Under the pieces are notes generated by a model. It was not told where the DNA came from, searched no databases, and worked only from the letters and a program-made list of their open reading frames with translations. Below, one piece after another: positions 1-7,865 of a stretch of 12,449 nucleotides of DNA. Position 1 is the stretch's first letter. Every line of letters begins with the position of its first letter. The stretch lies in contig DIVK01000104.1 of assembly GCA_002422455.1 (NCBI GenBank), forward strand, positions 2,036 through 14,484. The letters are read 5' to 3'. Source of the stretch: Rhodoferax sp. UBA6134. GTDB taxonomy: Bacteria > Pseudomonadota > Gammaproteobacteria > Burkholderiales > Burkholderiaceae_C. A program made the position numbers and the translations under genes.

Positions 1-369
1 AAAGCCACCTCAATCCAGGTAACACCGGAAACGCTGAACAACCCGGAAGCCTTCCAGAAGTTTCAGGCCGCCCAAGGCGAGCTCGGTTCGGCCTTGAGCC
101 GCCTGATGGCGGTGTCCGAGCGGTACCCCAGCCTGAAAGCCAATCAGGGCTTCTCAGACCTGCGCGTGCAGCTTGAGGGTACCGAAAACCGCGTGACGGT
201 CGCCCGCAACCGCTACATCCAGGCCGTGCAGGCCTACAACGTGCTGACCCGCAGTTTTCCCAGCAACCTGACGGCCATGCTGTTCAGCTACCAGCCCAAG
301 CCCACGTTCGCGGTGCAAAACGAGGCTGCCATTTCCACCCCGCCAGTGGTTGACTTCGGCAAAAAGTAG
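1..369 (+). CDS. lemA: LemA family protein, C-terminal part (5' end outside window)
   Basis: The frame is open from base 1 and ends at TAG 367-369, giving 122 residues. LemA proteins are usually about 185-200 residues, so roughly the last two thirds is present and the N-terminal membrane anchor lies outside the window. The visible part carries the family hallmarks: a long helical segment, the block SERYPSLKANQGFSDLRVQL followed by EGTENRVTVARNRY, then AVQAYNVLTRSFPSNLTAMLF and a short extended tail ending in VDFGKK. LemA-fold proteins are predicted inner-membrane-anchored helical proteins of poorly defined function. In betaproteobacteria lemA commonly precedes TPM-domain genes, as here, with 29 bases to the next start. 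Family assignment is firm; the cellular role is unknown. Confidence 0.93.
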   Translation, partial: KATSIQVTPETLNNPEAFQKFQAAQGELGSALSRLMAVSERYPSLKANQGFSDLRVQLEGTENRVTVARNRYIQAVQAYNVLTRSFPSNLTAMLFSYQPKPTFAVQNEAAISTPPVVDFGKK

Positions 370-398
370 CACTGCGCGCACCGCCCCGGCTGTCACTC

Positions 399-1304
399 AT
401 GCTCCTGCTGCAACGACTGTCGCATCGCTTCCCGCTTGCGGGCCGCTGGCTGGTCGGCGTGGGCTGCGGCTTGCTGTTGACGCTGGCGCCGGCCCTGGCG
501 CAACTGGCGGTTCCCGCGTTGAGCGCGCACGTCATGGACACCACGGATACGCTGAGCGCAGCGCAGCGGCAGGCGCTCGAAGACAGGCTGAGTGCGTTCG
601 AGAAAGACCGCGGTGCGCAGGTGGTGCTGCTGCTGGTGCCCACCACGCAGCCCGAAGACATCATCAGTTACGCCAACCGGGTGGCCAATACCTGGAAAAT
701 CGGTCGCCGGGAGATTGGCGACGGTGTGCTGCTGGTCGTGGCCAAAAATGACCGCACGGTCCGGATTGAAGTCGCCAAGACGCTGGAAGGCGCCATTCCC
801 GATCTGGCGGCCAAGCGCATCATCGAGCAGGCCATCACACCGCGTTTTCGTCAGGGCGACTTTGCGGGTGGACTTAATGCCGGTGTCGATCAACTGTTCA
901 AACTGATCGCCGGCGAGGCCTTGCCAGCACCCGCCGCCAGGTCCGGCGACGGCAAGACCGATTTCAAATGGATGGATCTCCTCATTTTCGCGTTCATTGC
1001 CGTCCCGGTCCTGGCCCGAGTGGCACGCAGCGTGCTTGGCCCCAAACTGGGCGCAGTGACCACCGGTGCTGCCATCGGCGGGTTGGCACTGCTCATCACT
1101 TCCAGCCTGCTGATCGCCGGCCTGGCGGCTTTTGTGGCTCTTTTGTTTTCTCTTTTCGCGCCGCTCGCGCACCGTTCCGGCACGGGCTTCGGCAGCGGAC
1201 GCGGTCCAGGTGGCGGCTGGGGTGGTGGTTTTGGCGGTCACGGCGGCTTTGGCTCGGGTGGCGGTGGCGACTTCGGCGGCGGCGGAGCCTCGGGAAGATG
1301 GTGA
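399..1304 (+). CDS. TPM-domain (YgcG-type) membrane protein with Gly-rich tail
   Basis: The 301-residue product begins with a signal peptide (basic start, hydrophobic segment about 18-31, likely cleavage after APALA near residue 34). A TPM domain (TLP18.3/Psb32/MOLO-1 type) follows at about 43-170, including DTTDTLSAAQRQALEDRL, IGDGVLLVVAKNDRTVRIEV and a C-terminal helix. Two hydrophobic stretches (about 191-208 and 228-255) precede a glycine-rich tail (261-301) ending in FGGGGASGRW, a typical ending for this family. The TPM domain would face the periplasm and the tail the cytoplasm or membrane edge. The start is the first ATG before the signal peptide, but no Shine-Dalgarno precedes it, so translation may be coupled to lemA, which ends 29 bases upstream. 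Its stop TGA overlaps the ATG at 1304 by one base. Biochemical function is not established. Confidence 0.9.
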   Translation: MLLLQRLSHRFPLAGRWLVGVGCGLLLTLAPALAQLAVPALSAHVMDTTDTLSAAQRQALEDRLSAFEKDRGAQVVLLLVPTTQPEDIISYANRVANTWKIGRREIGDGVLLVVAKNDRTVRIEVAKTLEGAIPDLAAKRIIEQAITPRFRQGDFAGGLNAGVDQLFKLIAGEALPAPAARSGDGKTDFKWMDLLIFAFIAVPVLARVARSVLGPKLGAVTTGAAIGGLALLITSSLLIAGLAAFVALLFSLFAPLAHRSGTGFGSGRGPGGGWGGGFGGHGGFGSGGGGDFGGGGASGRW

Positions 1305-1342
1305 TGTTGAACCGTATCAAACGCGTCTTGCGACATCGTTAG
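1304..1342 (+). other. Interrupted 5' end of the second TPM gene (12 codons then amber TAG)
   Basis: ATG 1304-1306 overlaps the upstream TGA (1302-1304) and is preceded by GGGAAG (1292-1297) at 6-base spacing, so it looks like a real coupled start. It encodes MLNRIKRVLRHR and then meets TAG at 1340-1342. After the TAG the same frame runs open with no further stop into the TPM domain and on to 1828. From memory, related short TPM proteins start with a similar basic peptide and have Trp directly after the RHR-like motif. TAG is one base from the Trp codon TGG, so this looks like a nonsense substitution or a sequencing error. That comparison is inferred, not aligned. Confidence 0.7.
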
Positions 1343-1393
1343 CTGGGCCTGTTCGGCACCCGGCTGGCCATCTCCCCCGACCTGCAGCTGCGG

Positions 1394-1828
1394 TTGCAGC
1401 AACGGGTAGCCGCCAGCGAACGGCGCCACTCGGGCGAAATCCGGATTTGTATTGAGCTGACCCTGCCACCCAGTTACCTCTGGCGGGACGCTGCCCTGCC
1501 ACAAATCACCCGGCAACGCGCACTGTCCATGTTCAGCAAGCTGCGCGTCTGGGACACCACCCACAACAATGGCGTGCTGATTTACCTGCTGCTGGCCGAG
1601 CGGTCCATTGAGCTCGTGGCGGACCGGGGACTGAGCCAGGTGGTTGAGCCGCAGGTTTGGCACAGCCTGGTGTCGCGTCTGCGCGCCGCCTTCCAGCAGG
1701 GACAGTTTGAAGCCGGTCTGACGCAGGCGCTGGCGGAAGTGTCCGCCTTGCTGGTAGAGCGCTTTCCGCGCGGGGTGGGTGAGGAAACAAATCCCAATGA
1801 ACTGCCGGATGCGCCTGTGCTGATCTGA
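1394..1828 (+). CDS. Short TPM-domain protein, probably 5'-truncated by a nonsense codon
   Basis: From the TTG at 1394 this encodes 144 residues forming a single TPM domain. Visible family features are RVAASERRHSGEIRICIE, KLRVWDTTHNNGVLIYLLL, SIELVADRGLSQVV, and a closing amphipathic helix AAFQQGQFEAGLTQALAEVS. There is no signal peptide and no clear membrane segment, so a cytoplasmic or peripheral location is inferred. The frame is continuous back to 1304 except for TAG 1340-1342; the intact gene would be about 174 residues. No ATG or GTG lies in frame between that TAG and the domain, and TTG 1394 has no Shine-Dalgarno, so expression would need weak reinitiation. The gene may therefore be a fresh pseudogene or carry a read error. 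It is the last gene of the lemA-TPM-TPM unit and converges on atpC. Confidence 0.72.
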   Translation: MQQRVAASERRHSGEIRICIELTLPPSYLWRDAALPQITRQRALSMFSKLRVWDTTHNNGVLIYLLLAERSIELVADRGLSQVVEPQVWHSLVSRLRAAFQQGQFEAGLTQALAEVSALLVERFPRGVGEETNPNELPDAPVLI

Positions 1829-1848
1829 GCCGGGCGGCTCATGAACGC

Positions 1849-1878
1849 AAAAAGCCCTGACCGGGAAAGATCAGGGCT
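1849..1878 (-). terminator. Intrinsic terminator of the atp operon
   Basis: An 8-bp perfect stem (1853-1860 AGCCCTGA with 1871-1878 TCAGGGCT, 10-base loop) is followed, reading the minus strand, by a run of five T (1853-1849). It lies 39 bases past the atpC stop. The plus-strand side has no T run, so it should stop atp transcription but not the convergent TPM unit. Confidence 0.85.
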
Positions 1879-1917
1879 CCGAATCAACGCAACGACACCC
1901 GGGCCGCCGCCGTTCAA

Positions 1918-2334
1918 TTACTTTTTCTGGCGGTATTTGCGCAATGCTGCAATCTGGGCTGCCATCACATACAGCTCCGACTGCGCGCGGGCGATATCGA
2001 GCTCGCCTTTGGCATTCTTGAGCGCTTCCTCAGCGGCTGCCCTGGCGGCGTTGGCTTTCTCGTCATCCAGATCCTTGCCCCGGATGGCGGTATCGGACAA
2101 CACCGTAACGCAGTCGGGTTGCACTTCCAGAAGGCCACCGGCCACGAAAATGAATTCTTCGCTGCCGTCAGCTTTTTCAATACGCACCGAACCCGCCTTG
2201 ATGCGCGTGATCAGCGGTGTGTGGCGTGGATAAATACCAAGCTCGCCCGCCTCACCGGGCAGCGCCACAAAACGCGCCTCGCCTGAGAAGATGGACTCTT
2301 CGGCACTGACCACGTCGACGTGGATGGTGTTCAT
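1918..2334 (-). CDS. atpC: F1Fo ATP synthase epsilon subunit
   Basis: The 138-residue protein is the rotor subunit epsilon, which binds gamma and the c-ring and can inhibit ATP hydrolysis through its C-terminal helices. The N-terminal beta-sandwich (about 1-85) contains EESIFSGEARFVALPGEAGE, LGIYPRHTPLITRI and VAGGLLEVQPDCVTVLSDTA. The C-terminal helical hairpin (about 88-138) is Ala/Lys/Glu-rich and ends in IAALRKYRQKK. Two ATGs are adjacent. The second (base 2334) was chosen because AAGGAG (2340-2345) lies 5 bases from it but only 2 from the first, and family members start MNTIHVDVV. It is the last gene of the operon, separated from atpD by an unusually long spacer of 119 bases, and is followed by an intrinsic terminator. 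Confidence 0.97.
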   Translation of the reverse strand: MNTIHVDVVSAEESIFSGEARFVALPGEAGELGIYPRHTPLITRIKAGSVRIEKADGSEEFIFVAGGLLEVQPDCVTVLSDTAIRGKDLDDEKANAARAAAEEALKNAKGELDIARAQSELYVMAAQIAALRKYRQKK

Positions 2335-2339
2335 CATTA

Positions 2340-2345
2340 CTCCTT
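2340..2345 (-). promoter_or_regulatory. Shine-Dalgarno of atpC (decides between tandem ATGs)
   Basis: On the minus strand AAGGAG is followed by TA and then ATGATG. Spacing is 2 bases to the first ATG and 5 to the second, which favours the second as the true start. Confidence 0.75.
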
Positions 2346-2453
2346 GTAAAAGTCGATTGCAAGCAGGTCGCCGGCTGTCTGGCTATGTGGCGTGGAAATG
2401 TGCAAATGCCCATGAACACGCCAACCGCACGCCAGATGGCCGAGTACGACGCT

Positions 2454-3860
<1,407 letters not shown>

Positions 3861-3866
3861 TTTTTG

Positions 3867-3890
3867 CTCCAAAAATAAATACGTTTAAAC
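3867..3890 (-). promoter_or_regulatory. Ribosome binding site and U-rich leader of atpD
   Basis: In the mRNA sense, GGAG (3870-3867) is preceded by an A/T-only stretch of 10 bases (3871-3880, TATTTATTTT with one further T) and by the palindrome GTTTAAAC (3883-3890). This stands out in GC-rich surroundings and suggests an unstructured, efficient initiation region. Confidence 0.55.
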
Positions 3891-3910
3891 CGCCGCACGT
3901 GACCGGATGA

Positions 3911-4801
3911 TCACACCGCTGCTGCACCCGCGACGATTTCCGAAAGTTCTTTCGTGATCGCTGCCTGACGCGTTTTGTTATAGACCAGCTTGAGCTCACC
4001 AATCACACTGCCTGCGTTGTCAGTTGCCGACTTCATGGCCACCATGCGCGCCGACTGCTCGGAGGCCATGTTCTCGGCCACCGCCTGGTACACCAGCGCT
4101 TCCACGTAGCGAACCAGCAGCTCGTCAATCACCGCCGGCGCATCCGGTTCATAGATGTAATCCCAGCCATGCCTGGCACCAGTCGTCGCTTCGTGCGCTT
4201 GCGTTTCGGTCTGCATGGCACTGGCCGACAGCGGCAACAACTGCTGCACCACCGGCTCCTGCTTCATGGTATTGATGAAACGCGTGTAGCACAGGTACAC
4301 CGAATTCACTTCGCCTCTGGTATAGGCATCGAGCAACACTTTCACCGGGCCGATCAACTTGTCCAGGTGCGGCGTGTCGCCCAGTTGCGTGACATGCGAT
4401 ACAAGCTTGGCACCGATACGGTTCAGAAACCCGAAACCCTTGTTGCCAATCGCCACCGCCTGCGTGGAAACGCCTGCGGCCTGGAGATCGCGCAGCTTGG
4501 TGGTGACACCGCGCAGCACATTGGTGTTCATGCCACCGCACAGCCCCTTGTCCGTGGTGACCACAATCATGCCCGCCGACTTGGCGTCGTTGGTTTTCAT
4601 GAATGCATGCACATACTCAGGGTTGGCCTGACCGAGGTTGGCCGCAATGTTGCGAACCTTTTCGCTGTAGGGACGAGCGGCGCGCATGCGCTCCTGCGCC
4701 TTGCGCATTTTGCTGGCCGCCACCATTTCCATGGCCTTGGTGATCTTCTTGGTGTTCTCCACCGATTTGATCTTGCCGCGAATTTCCTTACCTGCTGCCA
4801 T
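3911..4801 (-). CDS. atpG: F1Fo ATP synthase gamma subunit (central shaft)
   Basis: The 296-residue gamma subunit rotates inside alpha3beta3 and links c-ring rotation to catalysis. The N-terminal coiled-coil helix holds the family signature ENTKKITKAMEMVAASKMRK (residues 15-34). The middle Rossmann-like region includes MIVVTTDKGLCGGMNTNVLR. The C-terminal helix carries SATDNAGSVIGELKLVYNKT followed by RQAAITKELSEIVAGAAA, the most conserved block. Length is normal. The start ATG at 4801 has GGAGG (4807-4811) 5 bases upstream. A structured intergenic repeat (4815-4880) sits immediately before that site and separates atpG from atpA. Confidence 0.98.
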   Translation of the reverse strand: MAAGKEIRGKIKSVENTKKITKAMEMVAASKMRKAQERMRAARPYSEKVRNIAANLGQANPEYVHAFMKTNDAKSAGMIVVTTDKGLCGGMNTNVLRGVTTKLRDLQAAGVSTQAVAIGNKGFGFLNRIGAKLVSHVTQLGDTPHLDKLIGPVKVLLDAYTRGEVNSVYLCYTRFINTMKQEPVVQQLLPLSASAMQTETQAHEATTGARHGWDYIYEPDAPAVIDELLVRYVEALVYQAVAENMASEQSARMVAMKSATDNAGSVIGELKLVYNKTRQAAITKELSEIVAGAAAV

Positions 4802-4814
4802 ATGTACCTCCGCA

Positions 4815-4880
4815 GAGCCGCCTTGAGGCGGTACAAGCCCCCTCGGGGGGCAGCGAGTGCTTGCGAGCGTGGGGGCTCAT
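4815..4880 (-). repeat. Structured intergenic repeat (REP-like) between atpA and atpG
   Basis: Two adjacent hairpins are visible. CCGCC/GGCGG spans 4818-4831 with a 4-base centre. GCCCCC/GGGGGC spans 4837-4851 with a 3-base loop. They are followed by a segment with GCGAG twice and a second G5 block (GTGGGGGCTC, 4869-4878) that could pair with the C5 block instead. I recall this composition (C/G blocks flanking GCGAGC-rich sequence) as a dispersed intergenic repeat in Comamonadaceae genomes. No second copy is in this window, so the repeat status rests on memory. Confidence 0.65.
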
Positions 4881-4910
4881 ACTCATTTTCCTTATGCCTT
4901 CAGCTGCGGG

Positions 4911-6464
4911 TCAAGCAAACGACTTCTTGAACGCGGTTGCGGCAGCCGTCATTTCAGCCTCGGCATCCTTGTCCATCGCCTTGGCGGCTTCGAGCTTGAC
5001 CAACAGGGCCGCGTGCTTGTCCTTGAGATAGGCATGCAGGCCGTGTTCGAACGCCAAAACCTTCTTGACCTCGATGTCGTCCATGAACCCCTTGTTCACG
5101 GCGAACAGCGAGGCCCCCATCAGGCTGATGGACAGCGGACTGTATTGCGCCTGCTTGAGCAGCTCGGTCACGCGGGCACCACGGTCGAGTTGCTTGCGGG
5201 TGGCTTCGTCCAGATCGGAGGCAAACTGCGCAAAGGCAGCCAGTTCGCGATACTGCGCCAGGTCGGTACGGATACCGCCGGACAGGTTCTTGACCAGCTT
5301 GGTCTGGGCGGCACCACCGACGCGCGACACCGAGATACCGGCATTGATGGCGGGACGGATACCGGCATTGAACAGCGAGGTCTCCAGGAAGATCTGGCCG
5401 TCGGTAATCGAAATCACGTTGGTCGGAACAAAAGCGGACACGTCACCAGCCTGCGTTTCGATGATAGGCAACGCGGTCAAAGAACCGGTCTTGCCCTTCA
5501 CGGCGCCCTTGGTGAAGTCTTCGACATACTTTTCGTTCACACGGGCTGCGCGTTCCAGCAGACGGCTGTGAAGATAGAACACGTCGCCAGGGTAAGCTTC
5601 GCGGCCCGGGGGACGGCGCAGCAGCAGGGACACCTGGCGGTAGGCCACGGCCTGTTTGGACAGGTCATCGTACACAATCAGGGCGTCTTCGCCGCGGTCG
5701 CGGAAGTATTCACCCATCGTGCAACCGGAATAAGCACTGACGTATTGCATGGCAGCCGACTCGGAAGCGGTGGCTGCCACCACGATGGTGTATTCCATCG
5801 CGCCAGCCTGCTCCAGCGAGCGCACCACGTTCTTGACGGAAGAAGCCTTCTGGCCAATCGCAACATAAACGCAGGTCATGTTCTGACCCTTCTGGTTGAT
5901 GATCGCGTCAATCGCCACCGCTGTTTTGCCGGTCTGACGGTCACCGATGATCAACTCGCGCTGACCGCGGCCGACCGGCACCATGGAGTCAATCGACTTC
6001 AGGCCGGTTTGCATCGGCTCATCCACCGATTTACGGGCGATCACGCCCGGTGCGACCTTTTCGATCACGTCGGTCAACTTGGCGTTGATCGGACCCTTGC
6101 CATCAATCGGCTGACCCAGCGCATTGACCACGCGGCCCTTGAGTTCGGGACCCACCGGCACTTCCAGAATACGACCCGTACACTTGACGGTGTCGCCTTC
6201 TGAAATGTGCTCGTAAGCACCCAAAATCACGGCACCCACCGAGTCACGCTCGAGGTTCAGCGCCAAACCATAACTGGGTTGGCCGTCGGCGTCGGCCGGG
6301 AATTCGAGCATTTCGCCCTGCATCACGTCCGAGAGGCCATGAATGCGGACAATGCCGTCAGTCACAGACACCACCGTACCCTGATTGCGGATATTGGCGC
6401 TGGCGGACAAGCCCTCAATACGGCTCTTGATCAGTTCAGAAATTTCTGCGGGATTGAGTTGCAT
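4911..6464 (-). CDS. atpA: F1Fo ATP synthase alpha subunit
   Basis: The 517-residue alpha subunit forms the alpha3beta3 hexamer with AtpD and holds the non-catalytic nucleotide sites. An N-terminal barrel (about 25-95) is followed by Walker A GDRQTGKT at 174-181 and the Walker B region ALIVYDDLSKQAVAYRQ at 261-277. The arginine finger is Arg381 in SVSRVGGAAQ, and LSGGIRTDLAQYRELAAFAQ follows. The C-terminal helical domain ends in FKKSFA. Length and motifs are normal. ATG 6464 is preceded by AAGGA about 7-8 bases upstream and family members start MQLNPAEISELIKSRIE. It follows atpH by 49 bases. Confidence 0.98.
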   Translation of the reverse strand: MQLNPAEISELIKSRIEGLSASANIRNQGTVVSVTDGIVRIHGLSDVMQGEMLEFPADADGQPSYGLALNLERDSVGAVILGAYEHISEGDTVKCTGRILEVPVGPELKGRVVNALGQPIDGKGPINAKLTDVIEKVAPGVIARKSVDEPMQTGLKSIDSMVPVGRGQRELIIGDRQTGKTAVAIDAIINQKGQNMTCVYVAIGQKASSVKNVVRSLEQAGAMEYTIVVAATASESAAMQYVSAYSGCTMGEYFRDRGEDALIVYDDLSKQAVAYRQVSLLLRRPPGREAYPGDVFYLHSRLLERAARVNEKYVEDFTKGAVKGKTGSLTALPIIETQAGDVSAFVPTNVISITDGQIFLETSLFNAGIRPAINAGISVSRVGGAAQTKLVKNLSGGIRTDLAQYRELAAFAQFASDLDEATRKQLDRGARVTELLKQAQYSPLSISLMGASLFAVNKGFMDDIEVKKVLAFEHGLHAYLKDKHAALLVKLEAAKAMDKDAEAEMTAAATAFKKSFA

Positions 6465-6513
6465 GACTCTTTCCTTCTTTCGTTAATTGGGCTGACGACG
6501 AGAAGCAAAAGCC

Positions 6514-7044
6514 TCAAGCGGTCAAGGCCATTTTCATTTGTTCCAGACGGGCCTTGACAGAGGAGTCAAGAACCTCATCACCCACCACCACACGAATGCC
6601 GCCGATCAACTCGGGCTGCAATTGGACAGACACATTGAGCTTGCGCGCAAACCGTTTTTCCAGCGTTGCCGCCAGGTCGGCCAGCGCAGCACTGTCGATG
6701 GCGAATGCGCTGTACACGACGGCATCCGAAGAGCCGCCCCGGGCGTTCTTCAATGCGCGAAACTGCTCCGCGATTTCCGGCAAAGCATTCAAGCGCCCGT
6801 TTTCAATCACGGTACGCAAGAAATTTTTGGCCATCTCCGGCAAAACCACTGGGGCCACACCGGAAATCACATCAAATACCTGGGCCGATGTGACGTTGGG
6901 GTTGTCGGAAAATTCCTGCAATTGCGGATTTTTCGCGACTTCCTTTAACACCTCAACCCAGGCCGCCGCACCCGACAAATCGGATGACGAAGCCTTGAAC
7001 AGCGCTTCAGCGTAAGGGCGGGCAATGGTGGCAAGTTCGGCCAT
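6514..7044 (-). CDS. atpH: F1Fo ATP synthase delta subunit (stator)
   Basis: The 176-residue delta subunit (OSCP homologue) caps the F1 head and ties it to the b-subunit stalk so that F1 does not turn with the rotor. The N-terminal helical bundle starts with LATIARPYAEALFKAS and includes the region up to about residue 105. The C-terminal domain holds the conserved pattern LNVSVQLQPELIGGIRVVVG followed by DEVLDSSVKARLEQMK. Length is normal. AGAGGA lies about 5-6 bases before ATG 7044. The start is 10 bases past the atpF stop, implying close translational linkage. Confidence 0.97.
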   Translation of the reverse strand: MAELATIARPYAEALFKASSSDLSGAAAWVEVLKEVAKNPQLQEFSDNPNVTSAQVFDVISGVAPVVLPEMAKNFLRTVIENGRLNALPEIAEQFRALKNARGGSSDAVVYSAFAIDSAALADLAATLEKRFARKLNVSVQLQPELIGGIRVVVGDEVLDSSVKARLEQMKMALTA

Positions 7045-7054
7045 GGTTGTCCTC

Positions 7055-7525
7055 TTACAGCTCGGTCTTCAAACGGCCAAGCAAGTCTGCATGCACACCG
7101 GCATTGACTTCCTTGCGCAAGATCTGCTCCGCACCTTTGACAGCGAGGGCAGCGACTTGTTCGCGCAAAGCTTCACGGGCTTTCACGGACTGCTGCTCGG
7201 CTTCCGCCTTGGCGGCAGCAATGATGCGGTTTGCCTCTTCCGCAGCGCGGCCCTTGGCCTCGTCCACAATGGTTTGCGCACGGCGCTCGGCATCAGCCAA
7301 ACGACTTGCGGTCTCATTGCGCGAGCTTGCCAGCTCGGCTTCCACACGTTTGTTGGCAAAAGCCAATTCGGACTTCGCCTTGTCGGCGGCAGCGAGGCCG
7401 TCGGCGATTTTCTGTGCCCGCTCGTCCAGCGCTTTCGTGATCGGGGGCCACACGAATTTCATCGTGAACCACACCAGGATCGCAAAAACGATAGCCTGCA
7501 GGAACAGGGTTGCGTTTATGTTCAC
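7055..7525 (-). CDS. atpF: F1Fo ATP synthase b subunit (peripheral stalk)
   Basis: The 156-residue b subunit is a membrane-anchored coiled coil; two copies form the peripheral stalk between Fo subunit a and F1 delta. It has one N-terminal membrane helix (about 5-27, LFLQAIVFAILVWFTMKFVW), the conserved PPI-KALDER junction, then a long charged Ala/Glu/Lys-rich helix to the end. Length matches the family. The start codon is GTG at 7525, with AAGGA 7 bases upstream and no better ATG near. The gap to atpE is 35 bases. Confidence 0.97.
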   Translation of the reverse strand: MNINATLFLQAIVFAILVWFTMKFVWPPITKALDERAQKIADGLAAADKAKSELAFANKRVEAELASSRNETASRLADAERRAQTIVDEAKGRAAEEANRIIAAAKAEAEQQSVKAREALREQVAALAVKGAEQILRKEVNAGVHADLLGRLKTEL

Positions 7526-7560
7526 GGTTTGATTCCTTCTCTAACGTGAAGGGCCGTTGA

Positions 7561-7809
7561 TTACTTCAGAACGAAGGGGTTGGCGAACGCGAACAGCAAA
7601 GCGATAGCCACACCGATCAGGAACGCAGCATCAATCAGACCAGCCAGGATGAACATCTTGGTTTGCAGTTCATTCATCAACTCAGGCTGACGAGCCGAAG
7701 ATTCCAGGAACTTGCCACCCATCAGGGCGATGCCGATAGAGGCGCCAACAGCGCCGAGACCAACGATCAAACCACAAGCCAGTGCCACGAGGCCGAGAAC
7801 GTTTTCCAT
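7561..7809 (-). CDS. atpE: F1Fo ATP synthase c subunit (rotor ring)
   Basis: The 82-residue proteolipid forms the c-ring in the membrane. Two membrane helices flank the polar loop RQP (40-42). Helix 1 has the glycine-packed motif GLGAVGASIGIALMGG. Helix 2 has the ion-carrying carboxylate Asp60 in LAGLIDAAFLIGVAIALLF. The Asp and the lack of the Gln/Glu/Ser-Thr sodium pattern point to proton coupling (inference). The start ATG at 7809 has TAGGAG with 6-base spacing, preceded by a markedly U-rich leader. It lies between atpB and atpF as in other operons of this type. Confidence 0.98.
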   Translation of the reverse strand: MENVLGLVALACGLIVGLGAVGASIGIALMGGKFLESSARQPELMNELQTKMFILAGLIDAAFLIGVAIALLFAFANPFVLK

Positions 7810-7814
7810 GAGAA

Positions 7815-7850
7815 GCTCCTAAAAGTTAATAAAAAAAGAAAATGAAAAAA
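7815..7850 (-). promoter_or_regulatory. Translation enhancer-like U-rich leader and Shine-Dalgarno of atpE
   Basis: In mRNA sense, positions 7850-7821 contain only three C and otherwise A/T, mostly T, directly before TAGGAG of atpE. The E. coli atpE initiation region is known for a U-rich enhancer that raises c-subunit synthesis to match its high copy number per complex; this stretch sits in the equivalent place. The same function here is inferred. Confidence 0.65.
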
Positions 7851-7865
7851 CGAGGGAAAGTTACA

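Noticed and set aside
393..1241. Minus-strand open frame (282 codons) opposite the first TPM gene
   Set aside because: Its composition (Gln/Arg/Gly-rich) is that of an antisense shadow; the plus-strand frame has a signal peptide, TPM domain and Gly-rich tail.
1827..1840. Hairpin GAGCC/GGCTC at the end of the second TPM gene as a terminator
   Set aside because: A 5-bp stem overlapping the stop codon with no following T run; too weak to call.
1841..2233. Plus-strand frame of 130 codons starting in the terminator region
   Set aside because: It runs through the atp terminator hairpin and antisense to atpC; Ser/Ala-rich shadow with no domain.
3861..3872. Earlier TTG start for atpD adding MEQK
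   Set aside because: These bases contain the Shine-Dalgarno GGAG of the ATG at 3860, and relatives begin at that Met.
4815..4880. CRISPR-like or mobile element reading of the atpA-atpG repeat
   Set aside because: Only one unit, no regular spacers, no coding capacity and no target-site duplication visible.
4857..6203. Long plus-strand open frame (448 codons) opposite atpA
   Set aside because: Antisense shadow of atpA; no family motifs and no ribosome binding site.
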